Shown: one piece after another, positions 26,317 to 36,028 of the stretch | How positions within the stretch are numbered: the stretch's first letter is position 1 | Layout of the letters: the number at the start of each line of letters is the position of its first letter | DNA from: Methylacidiphilum infernorum V4 | Lineage (GTDB): Bacteria; Verrucomicrobiota; Verrucomicrobiia; Methylacidiphilales; Methylacidiphilaceae | Assembly: GCF_000019665.1 (NCBI RefSeq) | Contig: NC_010794.1 | Span: 248,001 to 312,000, forward strand | DNA: 64,000 nucleotides | Reading direction: 5' to 3' | Program-made: the position numbers and the translations under genes | Notes under the pieces: generated by a model | What the model was told of the DNA's origin: nothing | The model's database searches: none | What the model saw: the letters and a program-made list of their open reading frames with translations, nothing else

Positions 26317-27667
26317 TGAAGGCATAAGGCTAGGCTATCCCTCTGTAACTTTTTCCTCCAAGGATCTTAGCAAAATAGAGAACATCGGTCAGGAGCTTTC
26401 CAAATATCCTTACGAAAAAATTGTTAAATCCACTCTGGGGAAATTAGAGAACGACGTTCAGAAGATAGCCAAAGGAGAAGAACGAACATTAGTTACCAAA
26501 TTTCTTAGAGAAAATGGCTACCTCAAGGGCTTGATGGGTTGGCTTGGAGGCCTGCTAGGCATTTGGGGTATTGGCCAAGAAGTACAGGCGGCGGTGAAGG
26601 AAGGCAGGGAGACGGGCAGGTGGGGTTTGGCCTTGGGCAAAGCGGGGGGAAGGATAGGCTTTTCTTACGGGGCGAGCATGCTCGGAGGGATAGGAGGAGC
26701 GGCCGTAGGATCGCTGTTCTTGCCGGGGATAGGAACGGTGGCCGGGGGTATCGTGGGAGGCCTCTTCGGGGGTTATGCCGGCCAACGGCTTTCGGAGCTA
26801 CTATCTGAAGGGATGGAAAAGGTTACTCTTTCGTCCCCTTTTCATCCCCGGGGTCTTGGGGAAGAAGCCCATGCCCAAGGGATCCAGGAAAGATTCAAGA
26901 GCCCAAGCCAAGAAAAGATCGAAAAGACTGCCTGGGAAAGAGAAAAACCGGCGGACAATCTCCTTGGAGAAGTAGCCAAAGGGGTGGAAAAGAAAATCGA
27001 GCAGCCGGAAAAAGAAGGCGGGCAAGAAGATCCTACTTTTGGCTTTGTTAAAAGGGCTACTGGGAAAAGCGCGGAGCTTGGAGTAAGCCTGGGGTTTCCC
27101 ACGGCTGTGACTCCTCTCCAGGCGGTGATGAGGTTAAAGGAAGAGTTGGGGGGAGGAAGAAAGGAAGGGAAAAGACTTGAGCTGGATCGGTTGGATGGCT
27201 GTGGTCTTCTCCAGGCGGAGGGAAGGAAGCTAGCCGATCTAAAAACGATCGAAAAGACCAAGGCGGCAGCCAAGCAAAGGCTTGAGCAGGCGGTCCTTTC
27301 TGCCTCGGACCCAGAGAAAATGGACCATGAAAAACTAAAGGCTTTCCTGGAAAAAAACAACAAGAGGATAAGGGATAAAGACTGGAGGGGGTTGGCCCAA
27401 AGGATAGAAGAGGTGGTGGAGCAAAAGAAAACCGAGGGCATACTGGCTTACTGGAACCTGCCCGGGATAGGAAAAGGACCGCTTTTCCCCGGTTCCTTTT
27501 GGCAGAAGGCCTGTGAGGCAAAAAAGAGGGTAGAAGAGCTAGAAAAACAAAGGGAAGAAGCTCCCCTTTTTAAGGCTGGAGGATTGACCCCAAATCCCTT
27601 CCCCGGCCTGTACCATTCCCCTACCCTAGAACTGGAACAAAAGAAGATTCGGGATAAACAGCGCTAA
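25895..27667 (+). CDS. HNH-nuclease plus glycine-zipper protein, putative effector
   Basis: The 590-residue product starts at GTG 25895 after AAGGAGG. An N-terminal domain (residues 1-140) holds the HNH-like motif: Asp82-His83 in VDHRIPLFL, Asn101 and His110 in PLHDLKTKL. Residues 248-297 form a glycine-zipper membrane segment (MLGGIGGAAVGSLFLPGIG and TVAGGIVGGLFGGYAG). The C-terminal half is charged, with coiled-coil-like Lys/Glu-rich stretches and a final Pro-rich segment. Glycine zippers are common in effectors that insert in membranes. The nuclease at the N-terminus is the reverse of the usual C-terminal toxin tip. Function is inferred, not shown. Confidence 0.65.
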   Translation: MSEPDEKKLTYFSYKIVEVKRIDPKERDELEKKFYNEVRGEYLKYLAKNKRKSLLQWGFTEDQIKKYFLNGKLPEKCGWDVDHRIPLFLSGNLENPNSFDNLDFLPKPLHDLKTKLIDSKIDRVLNKLARKYGSYGFPKNGEGIRLGYPSVTFSSKDLSKIENIGQELSKYPYEKIVKSTLGKLENDVQKIAKGEERTLVTKFLRENGYLKGLMGWLGGLLGIWGIGQEVQAAVKEGRETGRWGLALGKAGGRIGFSYGASMLGGIGGAAVGSLFLPGIGTVAGGIVGGLFGGYAGQRLSELLSEGMEKVTLSSPFHPRGLGEEAHAQGIQERFKSPSQEKIEKTAWEREKPADNLLGEVAKGVEKKIEQPEKEGGQEDPTFGFVKRATGKSAELGVSLGFPTAVTPLQAVMRLKEELGGGRKEGKRLELDRLDGCGLLQAEGRKLADLKTIEKTKAAAKQRLEQAVLSASDPEKMDHEKLKAFLEKNNKRIRDKDWRGLAQRIEEVVEQKKTEGILAYWNLPGIGKGPLFPGSFWQKACEAKKRVEELEKQREEAPLFKAGGLTPNPFPGLYHSPTLELEQKKIRDKQR

Positions 27668-28175
27668 AAACAAAACATGATGGAGGACGAAAGCGGAAGC
27701 TTGGAATAAAGGAGAAAACGCGAAAAGAGGATTGGTTCCTATTGAAGGGCACGGAATTCTTTCATTAAAACTCTTTTAGAAAGGTAGGCTTTATAAGCCC
27801 GGAAAGCCTTGGGTAGTTCTGTAGAGCACAACGGTAGGTGGGTCGGAATGGCTGCGCCAACGAACGCATCTTTTGCCAAATGCGCCCATTTGGATCTAAA
27901 GACGAAAGGATCGGAGGGGAAACTAAAAAGCTTTGAGGATCTTTAGGCATTAAAGGTGAAGGAAAAAAGAAACAAAAGAGGCTTTAATCTTGATGTCCTT
28001 TTCGACATTTTTAAGTGGCCTTAAAGAATCCGACTCCTCGGATGCTTAGGAGCCAGGCTCTAGTATTGCAAGCGCATTAATGTATAATGGTGATCATGGA
28101 AGGGCGATGAACGCAGAACGGCTGGCAACAGCAACTTCCCTACCCCTTACGAGTCCTTGGCAATCCATTGTAGCG

Positions 28176-28204
28176 CTACGACAGAGAGGGTTTCTCTGCC
28201 GTAG
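28176..28204. repeat. imperfect 12-bp hairpin in non-coding DNA
   Basis: CTACGACAGAGA pairs with TCTCTGCCGTAG around a GGGTT loop with one mismatch. No T-run follows, so it is not a standard terminator. It could be a remnant of a mobile-element end or part of an unknown RNA. Confidence 0.5.
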
Positions 28205-28436
28205 CCGGAAAAGGCAGGCCTCCCAGGTTACAAATGGGCTCGTCAAGACCCGTCTGGGCAGGAGGGAAACGGTGCGTATATTTGCACATGTTTTTGATAG
28301 TAGCTTAGGGCTCGAATAAGTTTTCTAGAGAGGACAACATCTTGGGAAGAAGCCCGGTATTGAGGAATCGATAGGGAAGAAAAGGATACAAAAAGAAATT
28401 CGCATGGTGATTAAGCGGTAGGGCACCAGCAAGGGC

Positions 28437-28565
28437 TTAAACCGGAGAATCCTGCAAAACGCTTCCATCTGGAGAAAAGAGAATGTCCAGTAATCTACGC
28501 GGGGAGCCCCTCCATGGGTTAAAGATTATACCTAGGTCAATCTCACCAGTCGAATAGGCGATCAT
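28437..28565 (-). pseudogene. short protein-like fragment, possible gene remnant
   Basis: The 42-residue frame begins MIAYSTGEIDLGIIFNPW and ends FSPDGSVLQDSPV. The same frame is open another 36 codons upstream through a Pro/Ser-rich stretch to an in-frame stop at 28674-28676. Composition resembles a real C-terminus rather than random sequence. No family was recognised, and the 5' part seems lost. Confidence 0.25.
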
Positions 28566-28759
28566 CCTATTGCCGTCTTCTCCTATTCTTGGAGGGGAGG
28601 GTGCAGTTGCCGAAGATGATGCCCCATGATAAAGGGATGGAGGGATAGGGGAGGCACGATGAGATTGGGCTCCTTAGGATCTGTAGATTACGAGGATAGG
28701 GATCTAGGCCCAGCCAAGCTGACCCTTTAGAAGTAGGTTTTATAGAAGCTCTTGGTTAT

Positions 28760-30781
28760 TTATTCCATTATCTCGATGGGAGCAGGGGGAATGGAATTAA
28801 GGAAAACCTTTCCGTAAGATTTTGAAAGTATTCTTGAATCAAGAATAGCTATGATTCCCTTATCTTCTTTGCTTCTAATTAATCGGCCTACCCCTTGCCT
28901 GAATTTTAAGACGGCTTCGGGAAGAGAGTAATGGGTAAAAGCATTTTTGCCCTGTTGTTCTAATTTTTCGCATTTAGCCTGGACTTGGGGGTGATCCGGG
29001 GCAGAAAAAGGCAGCTTGGTAATAATCACATTTCTGAGGGATTCTCCGGGAACATCAATGCCTTGCCAGAAACTGTCCATGCCAAAAAGAACGGCATGTT
29101 GTGCTTCTTTAAAAAGATTTAAAAGCTTGTGGCGCGGGGTTTTCCCATCTTGGACAAAAAAAGGAAAATTCAACGCTGTTAATTTCTGGCCGAGGGCTTC
29201 AGTCATAGTCAATAAGGTTTTACGGTTGGTAAAGAGGACAAGAGCAGATCCCTTGGTGTACCGGACCAATCTTTCTATCCAATAGGCTAGGGCTTCTTCG
29301 TATTGAGGAGACTGTGAAGGATCAGGCATATTTTTGGGTATAATGATCTTCATCTGCCTACCGTAGTCAAAGGGCGACTGCAATTGGAACGTCCGGCTGT
29401 AAAGACCCACGCGGTCTTGGAAATAGGAGAAATGACTTGCGACTTGTAAAGTAGCACTGGTCATGATTACCGAAATTTCTTTTTCGTAAAGGAGGGTTTG
29501 GAGTAGGGGACCTACCTCCAAGGGAGCGGCAAGCAGTTGTACGTTTCCTTCTGGATTCGAGGGATCGGAGAGCTCCACCCAATAAACGTGCTCCGGTATT
29601 TTCATTTCGACAAATTCAAGCAGGGCTCGTCTTTCGAGAGAGATTTTTTCCAGGCAATTCTCTATTTCCTCTTTGATTTCTTTGTCCTCGAGATTGATAA
29701 GAACGGAAGAGATTTCCTTGACAAGCCTTTCCAAGGTATCGGGAAGGGGATGGGGCAGGGACAAAGGAGCAAGAATTCTTTGTTCGGAGAGGGAATTTTG
29801 AACAAGCATCCGGCCGAGGGCTTGAAAAAGAGATTGTGCCTGTTCATAAGCTTCGATGTTTTTTGTTAAGAGCTTGCTTTCCTTTAAGCAAAGCAGTAAT
29901 CCTTTGCGGGTACTGGGATTGAAGAGGCGAGCTAGGTTGTTGAGCAACCGGTACTTGGAAACAGAAAATCCTAATTGGATTGAAGCTACTTTTTCAAGGG
30001 TGTGGGCCTCGTCAAAAATGACAAAACTTTCTCCAAAAGGAAGCCCTGTTTCTTTTTGAAACTCCGGGTCGACGCTTTGTCCAAGAAGAGAAAAATAAAA
30101 GGCATGGTTAACAATGGTTAAATCGGATTGAGCACTTTTTTCTCTAAATTTTTGATAAAAACAGCGGGGATTGTGAGAGCAGCTCCTGGAGTTGCATAAC
30201 CCGGGTTCCGAACAGATTTGACTCCAGAGCGAGGCAGAGGGGAGGGGATCGAGTTCTTCAACATCTCCGGTTGTTGTTCTCACAGACCAATCATAAATGC
30301 GCATCAGGTCATTGATCTCGAAATGAGAAAAGAGATCTGAGGCATGTTTCATTACTTTCTCTAGTCTTTTGGGACAGAAGTAGTTTTGACGTCCTTTAAG
30401 AAGGACGGCGGAAAAGTCTTGAAAAAAAGTCTTTTTTAAAAGGGGGATATCTTTATGAAGCAGTTGGTCCTGGAGATTGAGGGTATGGGTCGAAATGACA
30501 CCCCTTTGGGAAAATTGTTTACAATAAAGCAGGGAAGGGACGAGATAAGCGAGACTTTTACCCGTGCCTGTTGGAGCTTCAATAATCAGATGTTCTTTTT
30601 TTTCAAGGCTGCTATAGATCTCTTCTGCCATCTTCTCTTGTTGTGGACGGTACTCGTAGTGAGCGGCTTGAGCCAAGGGACCAGAGGGAGAAAAAAAAGC
30701 AGCAACTCCAGGGACAAAGGTATTTTTCTTGGAATTTTTTAGTTGACCATTTAAAAATCCATTTCGATCTTCCCTAGACAT
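28760..30781 (-). CDS. DinG-type ATP-dependent DNA helicase
   Basis: This 673-residue protein is an XPD/DinG-like SF2 helicase. It has Walker A (EAPTGTGKSLAYLVPSLL), the iron-sulphur cysteines clustered in CSEPGLCNSRSCSHNPRC, the DEAH box (VIFDEAHTLEKV), and late motifs FGMDSFWQGIDVPG and RQGVGRLIRSKEDKG. Such enzymes unwind D-loops, R-loops and RNA-DNA hybrids during repair. The first Fe-S cysteine is probably that in YFCPKRLEK. It lacks an N-terminal exonuclease domain. Upstream, dapL is on the same strand about 80 bases away. Confidence 0.9.
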   Translation of the reverse strand: MSREDRNGFLNGQLKNSKKNTFVPGVAAFFSPSGPLAQAAHYEYRPQQEKMAEEIYSSLEKKEHLIIEAPTGTGKSLAYLVPSLLYCKQFSQRGVISTHTLNLQDQLLHKDIPLLKKTFFQDFSAVLLKGRQNYFCPKRLEKVMKHASDLFSHFEINDLMRIYDWSVRTTTGDVEELDPLPSASLWSQICSEPGLCNSRSCSHNPRCFYQKFREKSAQSDLTIVNHAFYFSLLGQSVDPEFQKETGLPFGESFVIFDEAHTLEKVASIQLGFSVSKYRLLNNLARLFNPSTRKGLLLCLKESKLLTKNIEAYEQAQSLFQALGRMLVQNSLSEQRILAPLSLPHPLPDTLERLVKEISSVLINLEDKEIKEEIENCLEKISLERRALLEFVEMKIPEHVYWVELSDPSNPEGNVQLLAAPLEVGPLLQTLLYEKEISVIMTSATLQVASHFSYFQDRVGLYSRTFQLQSPFDYGRQMKIIIPKNMPDPSQSPQYEEALAYWIERLVRYTKGSALVLFTNRKTLLTMTEALGQKLTALNFPFFVQDGKTPRHKLLNLFKEAQHAVLFGMDSFWQGIDVPGESLRNVIITKLPFSAPDHPQVQAKCEKLEQQGKNAFTHYSLPEAVLKFRQGVGRLIRSKEDKGIIAILDSRILSKSYGKVFLNSIPPAPIEIME

Positions 30782-30861
30782 GATTTTTGCCCCTGGGGAA
30801 TCTCTCTATCCTTAACCGGGCCCCTCTTTCATGATGAGGATATAAAGATTGTCCATTTTCC

Positions 30862-32103
30862 TTACCATTCCCAACAGCAATCCGAAAGCCTTTCCTTAAG
30901 TTTTTGCATGATTTCTTTTTCTTTTTCTTCGCCTTTAGCGGGATACGTTACACTCCATCTGAGGAAGGATCCAGCATCATCCCATGGAACGGTCGAAATC
31001 AGTTTTTCCTGGATGAGCCATTGCGTACAATCTTCGGCGCTGGAAAAGAAAGTTTTTTTTCCTCCTCTACTTACAGCCTTGGGGGCTTCGGTATAAAGGA
31101 AAAAGGAAGCTTGAGGTTTTGTCGCTCTAAAGCCAAGACTACGAAGGGCTTCGACCATGAGATCCATTCTCCGGGAGTATTTGTGGGCTATCTTTTCGGT
31201 CATTTCACTGTGGTCTAGGCAATAGGCATAGGCATGTTGAATGGCAAGGAACTGGCCGGAGTCGGTATGGTCCTTGACATGCCCGTAAGCCTTAACGAGC
31301 TTGGAATTTCCAACCACAAAACCACAGCGCCATCCGGTCATGTTGAAGTTTTTACTTGCCGAATGCAGTTCAATCCCTACTTCTTTTGCCCCGGGTATGG
31401 ATAAAAAGCTAAGCGGCTTTCCTTCGAAGACAAGCCCGGCATAAGCAAAATCATGGATGACAACGATCCTGTTCTCAAAGGCAAAATCGACGACTTGCTC
31501 AAAAAATTCCCTGCTGGCTACCGCCCCTGTAGGGTTGTTTGGATAGTTAAGAACCAAGACCTTGGCTTTAGAGAGAACATCTTTGGGAATGGAATACAGA
31601 TCAGGAAGAAACTGGTTTTCTTTTAGCAGGGGAAGATTATAGACTTTGCCCCCATAATATTGAGCGTGCGTTCCGAATACCGGGTAACCGGGTACCGTCA
31701 TGATCGCGTAGTCGCCGGGATCGATCAGGGCAGCAGGAAGAATAGATAAGGCTGCTTTAATGCCAATCGAATGAATGATTTCCGATTGCGGATCAACCTC
31801 GACTCCACAAACCCTTTTCATGTACCGGGCGGCGGCTTCTTTCAATAATTGGCCTCCGTTGTCTGCATAAAAGCGGTTCTCGGGTTTAGCTGCTTCTTGG
31901 GCAAGGATGTCCACCACTTCAAGGGGGGCCGGTTCATCGGGTTCTCCAACTCCGAAATCCAGCAGTTCAACATGGGGATTTTTTTCTTTTGCATACCGTT
32001 TGGCTCTTTTAATCTTCTCAAATTTATAGATTTGAGTCGTCTCTCCAAAAGAGCTGCCTCCTATTCTTTGAGCAAAAAGAGACTGAATGTAATCCTTGTT
32101 CAT
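30862..32103 (-). CDS. dapL: LL-diaminopimelate aminotransferase
   Basis: DapL converts tetrahydrodipicolinate directly to LL-diaminopimelate for lysine and peptidoglycan synthesis. The 413-residue fold-type I aminotransferase shows LDFGVGEPDEPAP near the start and YPNNPTGAVAS. The PLP lysine lies in HSASKNFNMTGWRCGFVVGN. This DapL type is characteristic of verrucomicrobia, chlamydiae and relatives, which supports the taxonomic inference. A general aspartate aminotransferase is the main alternative, but the N-terminal signature favours DapL. Confidence 0.87.
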   Translation of the reverse strand: MNKDYIQSLFAQRIGGSSFGETTQIYKFEKIKRAKRYAKEKNPHVELLDFGVGEPDEPAPLEVVDILAQEAAKPENRFYADNGGQLLKEAAARYMKRVCGVEVDPQSEIIHSIGIKAALSILPAALIDPGDYAIMTVPGYPVFGTHAQYYGGKVYNLPLLKENQFLPDLYSIPKDVLSKAKVLVLNYPNNPTGAVASREFFEQVVDFAFENRIVVIHDFAYAGLVFEGKPLSFLSIPGAKEVGIELHSASKNFNMTGWRCGFVVGNSKLVKAYGHVKDHTDSGQFLAIQHAYAYCLDHSEMTEKIAHKYSRRMDLMVEALRSLGFRATKPQASFFLYTEAPKAVSRGGKKTFFSSAEDCTQWLIQEKLISTVPWDDAGSFLRWSVTYPAKGEEKEKEIMQKLKERLSDCCWEW

Positions 32104-32232
32104 GGTTAGTTGTTTTTTTTTCAGATTAAGAAGATTTTTTTCCTCATAGGACCCGAGGGTCGACGAATAAAAATCTTTTTTCTCTCTTTTTTAACAATGG
32201 AAAATTTCTTTTTTATATAATGAACAAAAATC

Positions 32233-32601
32233 CTAAATTTTTCCTGGTGTCCCAAACCAGAGCCGGTAAGCGGTATACAACAGAAAAAGAGAAAAGAGCT
32301 TTTTAGCCATACCGGCGGGTACTTTTTGAATGACTGCGACACCCACAACAGCTCCAATGATACCGAAAATAAGGGTTATTCCAAAAATAGTCCAGTCAAT
32401 CTTTTGTAGAAAGCCATTAAATATGCTTCCTGCCAGGGCAATGGGAATGATCAAAGCAAGAGAAGTGCCTACAGCCATTGGATAAGGTAAACCGAAAAAA
32501 AGGATAAGAGAAGGCACGATAATAGCCCCTCCGCCAATGCCGAAGCAGCCGCTTGCAAAACCGGATAGCAGTCCAAGAAGAATTAAACCGAGGATATTCA
32601 T
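32233..32601 (-). CDS. half-size TauE/SafE-family membrane protein
   Basis: The 122-residue protein has four membrane segments and the TauE/SafE N-terminal signature SGFASGCFGIGGGAIIVPSL with GTSLALIIPIALAGSI. Full-length members have two such halves (about 240-270 residues) and export sulphite, sulphoacetate or other organic anions. This one has a single repeat, so it would have to dimerise. Its ATG overlaps the stop of the upstream exported-protein gene by 4 bases (ATGA), indicating translational coupling. Confidence 0.82.
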   Translation of the reverse strand: MNILGLILLGLLSGFASGCFGIGGGAIIVPSLILFFGLPYPMAVGTSLALIIPIALAGSIFNGFLQKIDWTIFGITLIFGIIGAVVGVAVIQKVPAGMAKKLFSLFLLYTAYRLWFGTPGKI

Positions 32602-33413
32602 AAACCATCCTTTTTTATCACTTCGGGGTTCGAGTTGGTAGTAAGATGTTGCTGGGGGATATGATATTCTGAAATTCTGATCATTTCATGTTCTCTGATG
32701 CTTTTAAAGGGGAGGGCCAAATGATAAATAAAATCGATAATTCCGGGTAGGCTCCCTTCAGGAGATGACTGGGAGGAATAAAAAAAGGAAAGTTTTTCTA
32801 ATCGGGCAAGAAACCAGAATAGGTCAACAGGTTGGGTTAATTTTACCCTGGCCTCAGAGACCGAAAAATCTTTTTGACGGATTTTGAGCCTGCCCGTTAG
32901 AAAGTTGCAGACTTTTTCCATGCGGGTTCTATAGGGCAGGTTTTTTTTAGGAATAAAATCTATGATATAATAAGACTGTCCATTGGGTAGGGCTTCTTCT
33001 CCGATAAGTTTAAGATCAAAGCGGTAGATAGCTTGGTGCAAGGAAAAAAGGGTTTCTAGGGCTTCCCGGACAAGTCGAGCTTCAGAAACCACGAATTTTC
33101 TCTCTTTTTCCGGGAATCGATCTAAATTCAACGGGTTGCCTCCCGGGCCGATGAAAAAATGGATATCCGTAGAGGCATAAGGGTTCCAGTTGTGATCAAG
33201 CTTCTCTAAATGGATGTCTTCTTTGAAAGTACAGTTATGGATAAGATGGGCCATTTTTTCAGACTCATCGACCACATGCTGAGACAAGACATGAATGTCA
33301 GGATGAGAAAAAGAACGTCCACCAAAAGAAAACCAGAAAAGAAAAAGCAAGCTTTTTAAAGCCAAGCTAGGCCCTTTTTTACCCAGCCATCGTTGCCTGA
33401 GATCACCATCCAT
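32598..33413 (-). CDS. exported protein of unknown function
   Basis: The 271-residue product has a hydrophobic segment (LKSLLFLFWFSFGG) after a basic N-terminus, consistent with a signal peptide, and then a soluble domain. Notable segments are DHNWNPYASTDIHFFIGPGG and YYIIDFIPKKNLPYRTRME, reminiscent of outer-membrane lipoprotein-sorting folds (LolA-like), but the match is too weak to assign. It is co-translated with the half-size TauE protein, so both may handle the same exported compound. Confidence 0.6.
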   Translation of the reverse strand: MDGDLRQRWLGKKGPSLALKSLLFLFWFSFGGRSFSHPDIHVLSQHVVDESEKMAHLIHNCTFKEDIHLEKLDHNWNPYASTDIHFFIGPGGNPLNLDRFPEKERKFVVSEARLVREALETLFSLHQAIYRFDLKLIGEEALPNGQSYYIIDFIPKKNLPYRTRMEKVCNFLTGRLKIRQKDFSVSEARVKLTQPVDLFWFLARLEKLSFFYSSQSSPEGSLPGIIDFIYHLALPFKSIREHEMIRISEYHIPQQHLTTNSNPEVIKKDGL

Positions 33414-33481
33414 ATTTTATGCATTATTCAATTACATTCTTGAGAGGAATCAAAAGGATAGGCATCATCTAGGGCCCAATG

Positions 33482-34270
33482 CTAGGATGAGGGCAAAGAG
33501 AGTTGTATTCTTTCAATTTTTTTTGCTTTGCCGCTTTCTTCATCGATATCAATGAAAATACCATCAGCCCTTGGATTTTCTGTGGCTAGGATAAATTTCG
33601 TGGGTAATAAGGTGGTGTACCTGTAAATGATTGGAGCAATTTCCCTGCCGATGACCGAATCATGAGCTCCACAAAAACCGACATCCGTGATGTAGGCTGT
33701 ACCCCCTGGAAATATGGTCTCGTCGGCGGTTTGGACATGGGTATGGGTACCGACAACGGCGGAAACCTCGCCATCGAGGAACCTGCCAAAGGCTATCTTC
33801 TCAGAGGTTGCTTCGGCATGGAAGTCGACGAGAATGCAGGGGGTTTCTTTTTTCAATTCGGCAATGATTTTTTTAGTTGTTAAAAAAGGATTTTCTGTTT
33901 GCGGTAACATAAAGGTTCTACCGATTGCACAGACAACGGCGAGTTTTTTTGCGTTTCCCTTAACAATGATATGCCCTTCTCCAGGAGTTCCAGGAGGATA
34001 GTTGATCGGGCGCAGAAGCCTTGGCTCATCTTGGATGAAAGAAACGATCTCTTTTTGATCCCACGCGTGGTCCCCTAGGGTAATAACATCGATGCCCAGC
34101 CTGAGGAATTCATATGTAATTTTTGGAGTTATCCCGTTGCCTCCTGCCGCATTTTCTCCATTGACAACGATGAAATCAGGCTGATAAAGGGATCGAATTT
34201 TGGGAATAGCTTCTCTTAAAGTCTCTCTTCCGGTTTCACCGACAACATCGCCAAAAAATACTACTTTCAA
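33482..34270 (-). CDS. YmdB-family metallophosphoesterase (2',3'-cAMP phosphodiesterase)
   Basis: The 262-residue protein matches the YmdB family (TIGR00282). The metal sites are visible in FFGDVVGETGR, VVNGENAAGGNGI, GDHAWDQKE, VDFHAEATSEK and VGTHTHVQTAD. Bacillus YmdB hydrolyses 2',3'-cyclic nucleotides and affects biofilm and motility. The start is probably TTG at 34270, which aligns with the family N-terminus. It often accompanies rny in Firmicutes, but not here. Confidence 0.9.
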   Translation of the reverse strand: MKVVFFGDVVGETGRETLREAIPKIRSLYQPDFIVVNGENAAGGNGITPKITYEFLRLGIDVITLGDHAWDQKEIVSFIQDEPRLLRPINYPPGTPGEGHIIVKGNAKKLAVVCAIGRTFMLPQTENPFLTTKKIIAELKKETPCILVDFHAEATSEKIAFGRFLDGEVSAVVGTHTHVQTADETIFPGGTAYITDVGFCGAHDSVIGREIAPIIYRYTTLLPTKFILATENPRADGIFIDIDEESGKAKKIERIQLSLPSS

Positions 34271-34357
34271 GCGTTTTTCAATAAACCAATAAATTCTTTA
34301 ATGATAGGGGAAAGATGTCAATGAGATTTCTTTAAAGAAAACGGCTGCATGAACAGG

Positions 34358-34382
34358 GGGGGCAAATACAGGATTTGCCCCC
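34358..34382. repeat. perfect 10-bp hairpin upstream of ymdB
   Basis: GGGGGCAAAT and ATTTGCCCCC flank ACAGG. It lies between the end of the RRM gene and the start of the ymdB-like gene, both on the minus strand. No long T-run follows in either direction, so it may be a weak terminator, an RNA-stability element or a 5' leader structure. Confidence 0.6.
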
Positions 34383-34418
34383 AGCTGGTGAATTTAAAAA
34401 AAGATCAATAGAAGGATC

Positions 34419-34721
34419 TTATCCTCTGCGTGATCTTCCGGAATTTTCTCTATGTCGATGAGGTCTTTCTTCCCGAGGTTTTGCTTCGTTGACAACGATT
34501 TGCCGACCGCTAACACTTGATCCGTTAAGATTGTTGATGGCCGATTGAGCGGCTTGGGACGATTCCATCGTTACAAAAGCAAACCCCCTGGATTGTCCGG
34601 TCATTTTATCCACGATCAGATTGATTTCGTTAACTTGTCCATATTGTTCAAAAATCTCTCGAAGATCGTTTTCCGAAATTCGAAAGGGAAGATTACCTAC
34701 ATAGAGTCTTGTTCTATTCAT
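34419..34721 (-). CDS. RRM-domain RNA-binding protein
   Basis: From the ATG at 34721 the product is 100 residues: one RNA recognition motif and a short Arg/His-rich tail. RNP2 is RLYVGNLPF and RNP1 is SRGFAFVTM. Single-RRM proteins of this type in cyanobacteria and verrucomicrobia bind mRNA and are often cold-induced. In-frame upstream starts exist (34733, 34745), and none has a strong ribosome site; the chosen start fits the family. The frame ends with a glycine after SRRG. Confidence 0.9.
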   Translation of the reverse strand: MNRTRLYVGNLPFRISENDLREIFEQYGQVNEINLIVDKMTGQSRGFAFVTMESSQAAQSAINNLNGSSVSGRQIVVNEAKPREERPHRHRENSGRSRRG

Positions 34722-34942
34722 AAAAACTGACATTTCTTTTAACATTAATTCAAAACGGAGATCGGCATCTAACAACACTGCTAGCACACTTTTCTCCCTA
34801 AACTGTTTCTTTCCTGAAACCGAGTAGACCGGAAACAGGGCAAAAAACAATACTAAAAATTCTCTTAATTAAAAGAAAAAGTCAAAAAATCTTTTTCTTA
34901 AAAGAAGAGATTTTAGCCAAAACTCTATTTCTCCGAGGAATG

Positions 34943-35989
<1,047 letters not shown>

Positions 35990-36028
35990 CTAACGGTTAA
36001 AAAATTAAAATATATCATAAATCATCCT

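Larger units (their letters stand above)
27668..28759. other. 1.1-kb region of decayed, non-coding DNA
   Basis: No intact gene is credible here. The stretch contains short frames on both strands, a hairpin at 28176-28204 and a fragment that reads like a protein C-terminus at 28437-28565 on the minus strand. It separates the SUKH/HNH locus from dinG and probably records past insertions and deletions in an accessory hotspot. Confidence 0.55.

Noticed and set aside
26842-27521. Long open minus-strand frames opposite the HNH/glycine-zipper gene
   Set aside because: They are explained by the biased codon use of the coding strand (Ser/Pro/Phe-rich shadow proteins) and lack ribosome sites.
28080-28319. 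A 79-codon open frame in the decayed region
   Set aside because: There is no ribosome site, no recognisable domain and an odd composition; the hairpin inside it argues for non-coding DNA.
28381-28500. A short plus-strand frame containing GLNRRILQNAS, slightly resembling part of TnpB
   Set aside because: The match is only a few residues, the surrounding frames have stops, and no TnpB zinc or RuvC motif follows.
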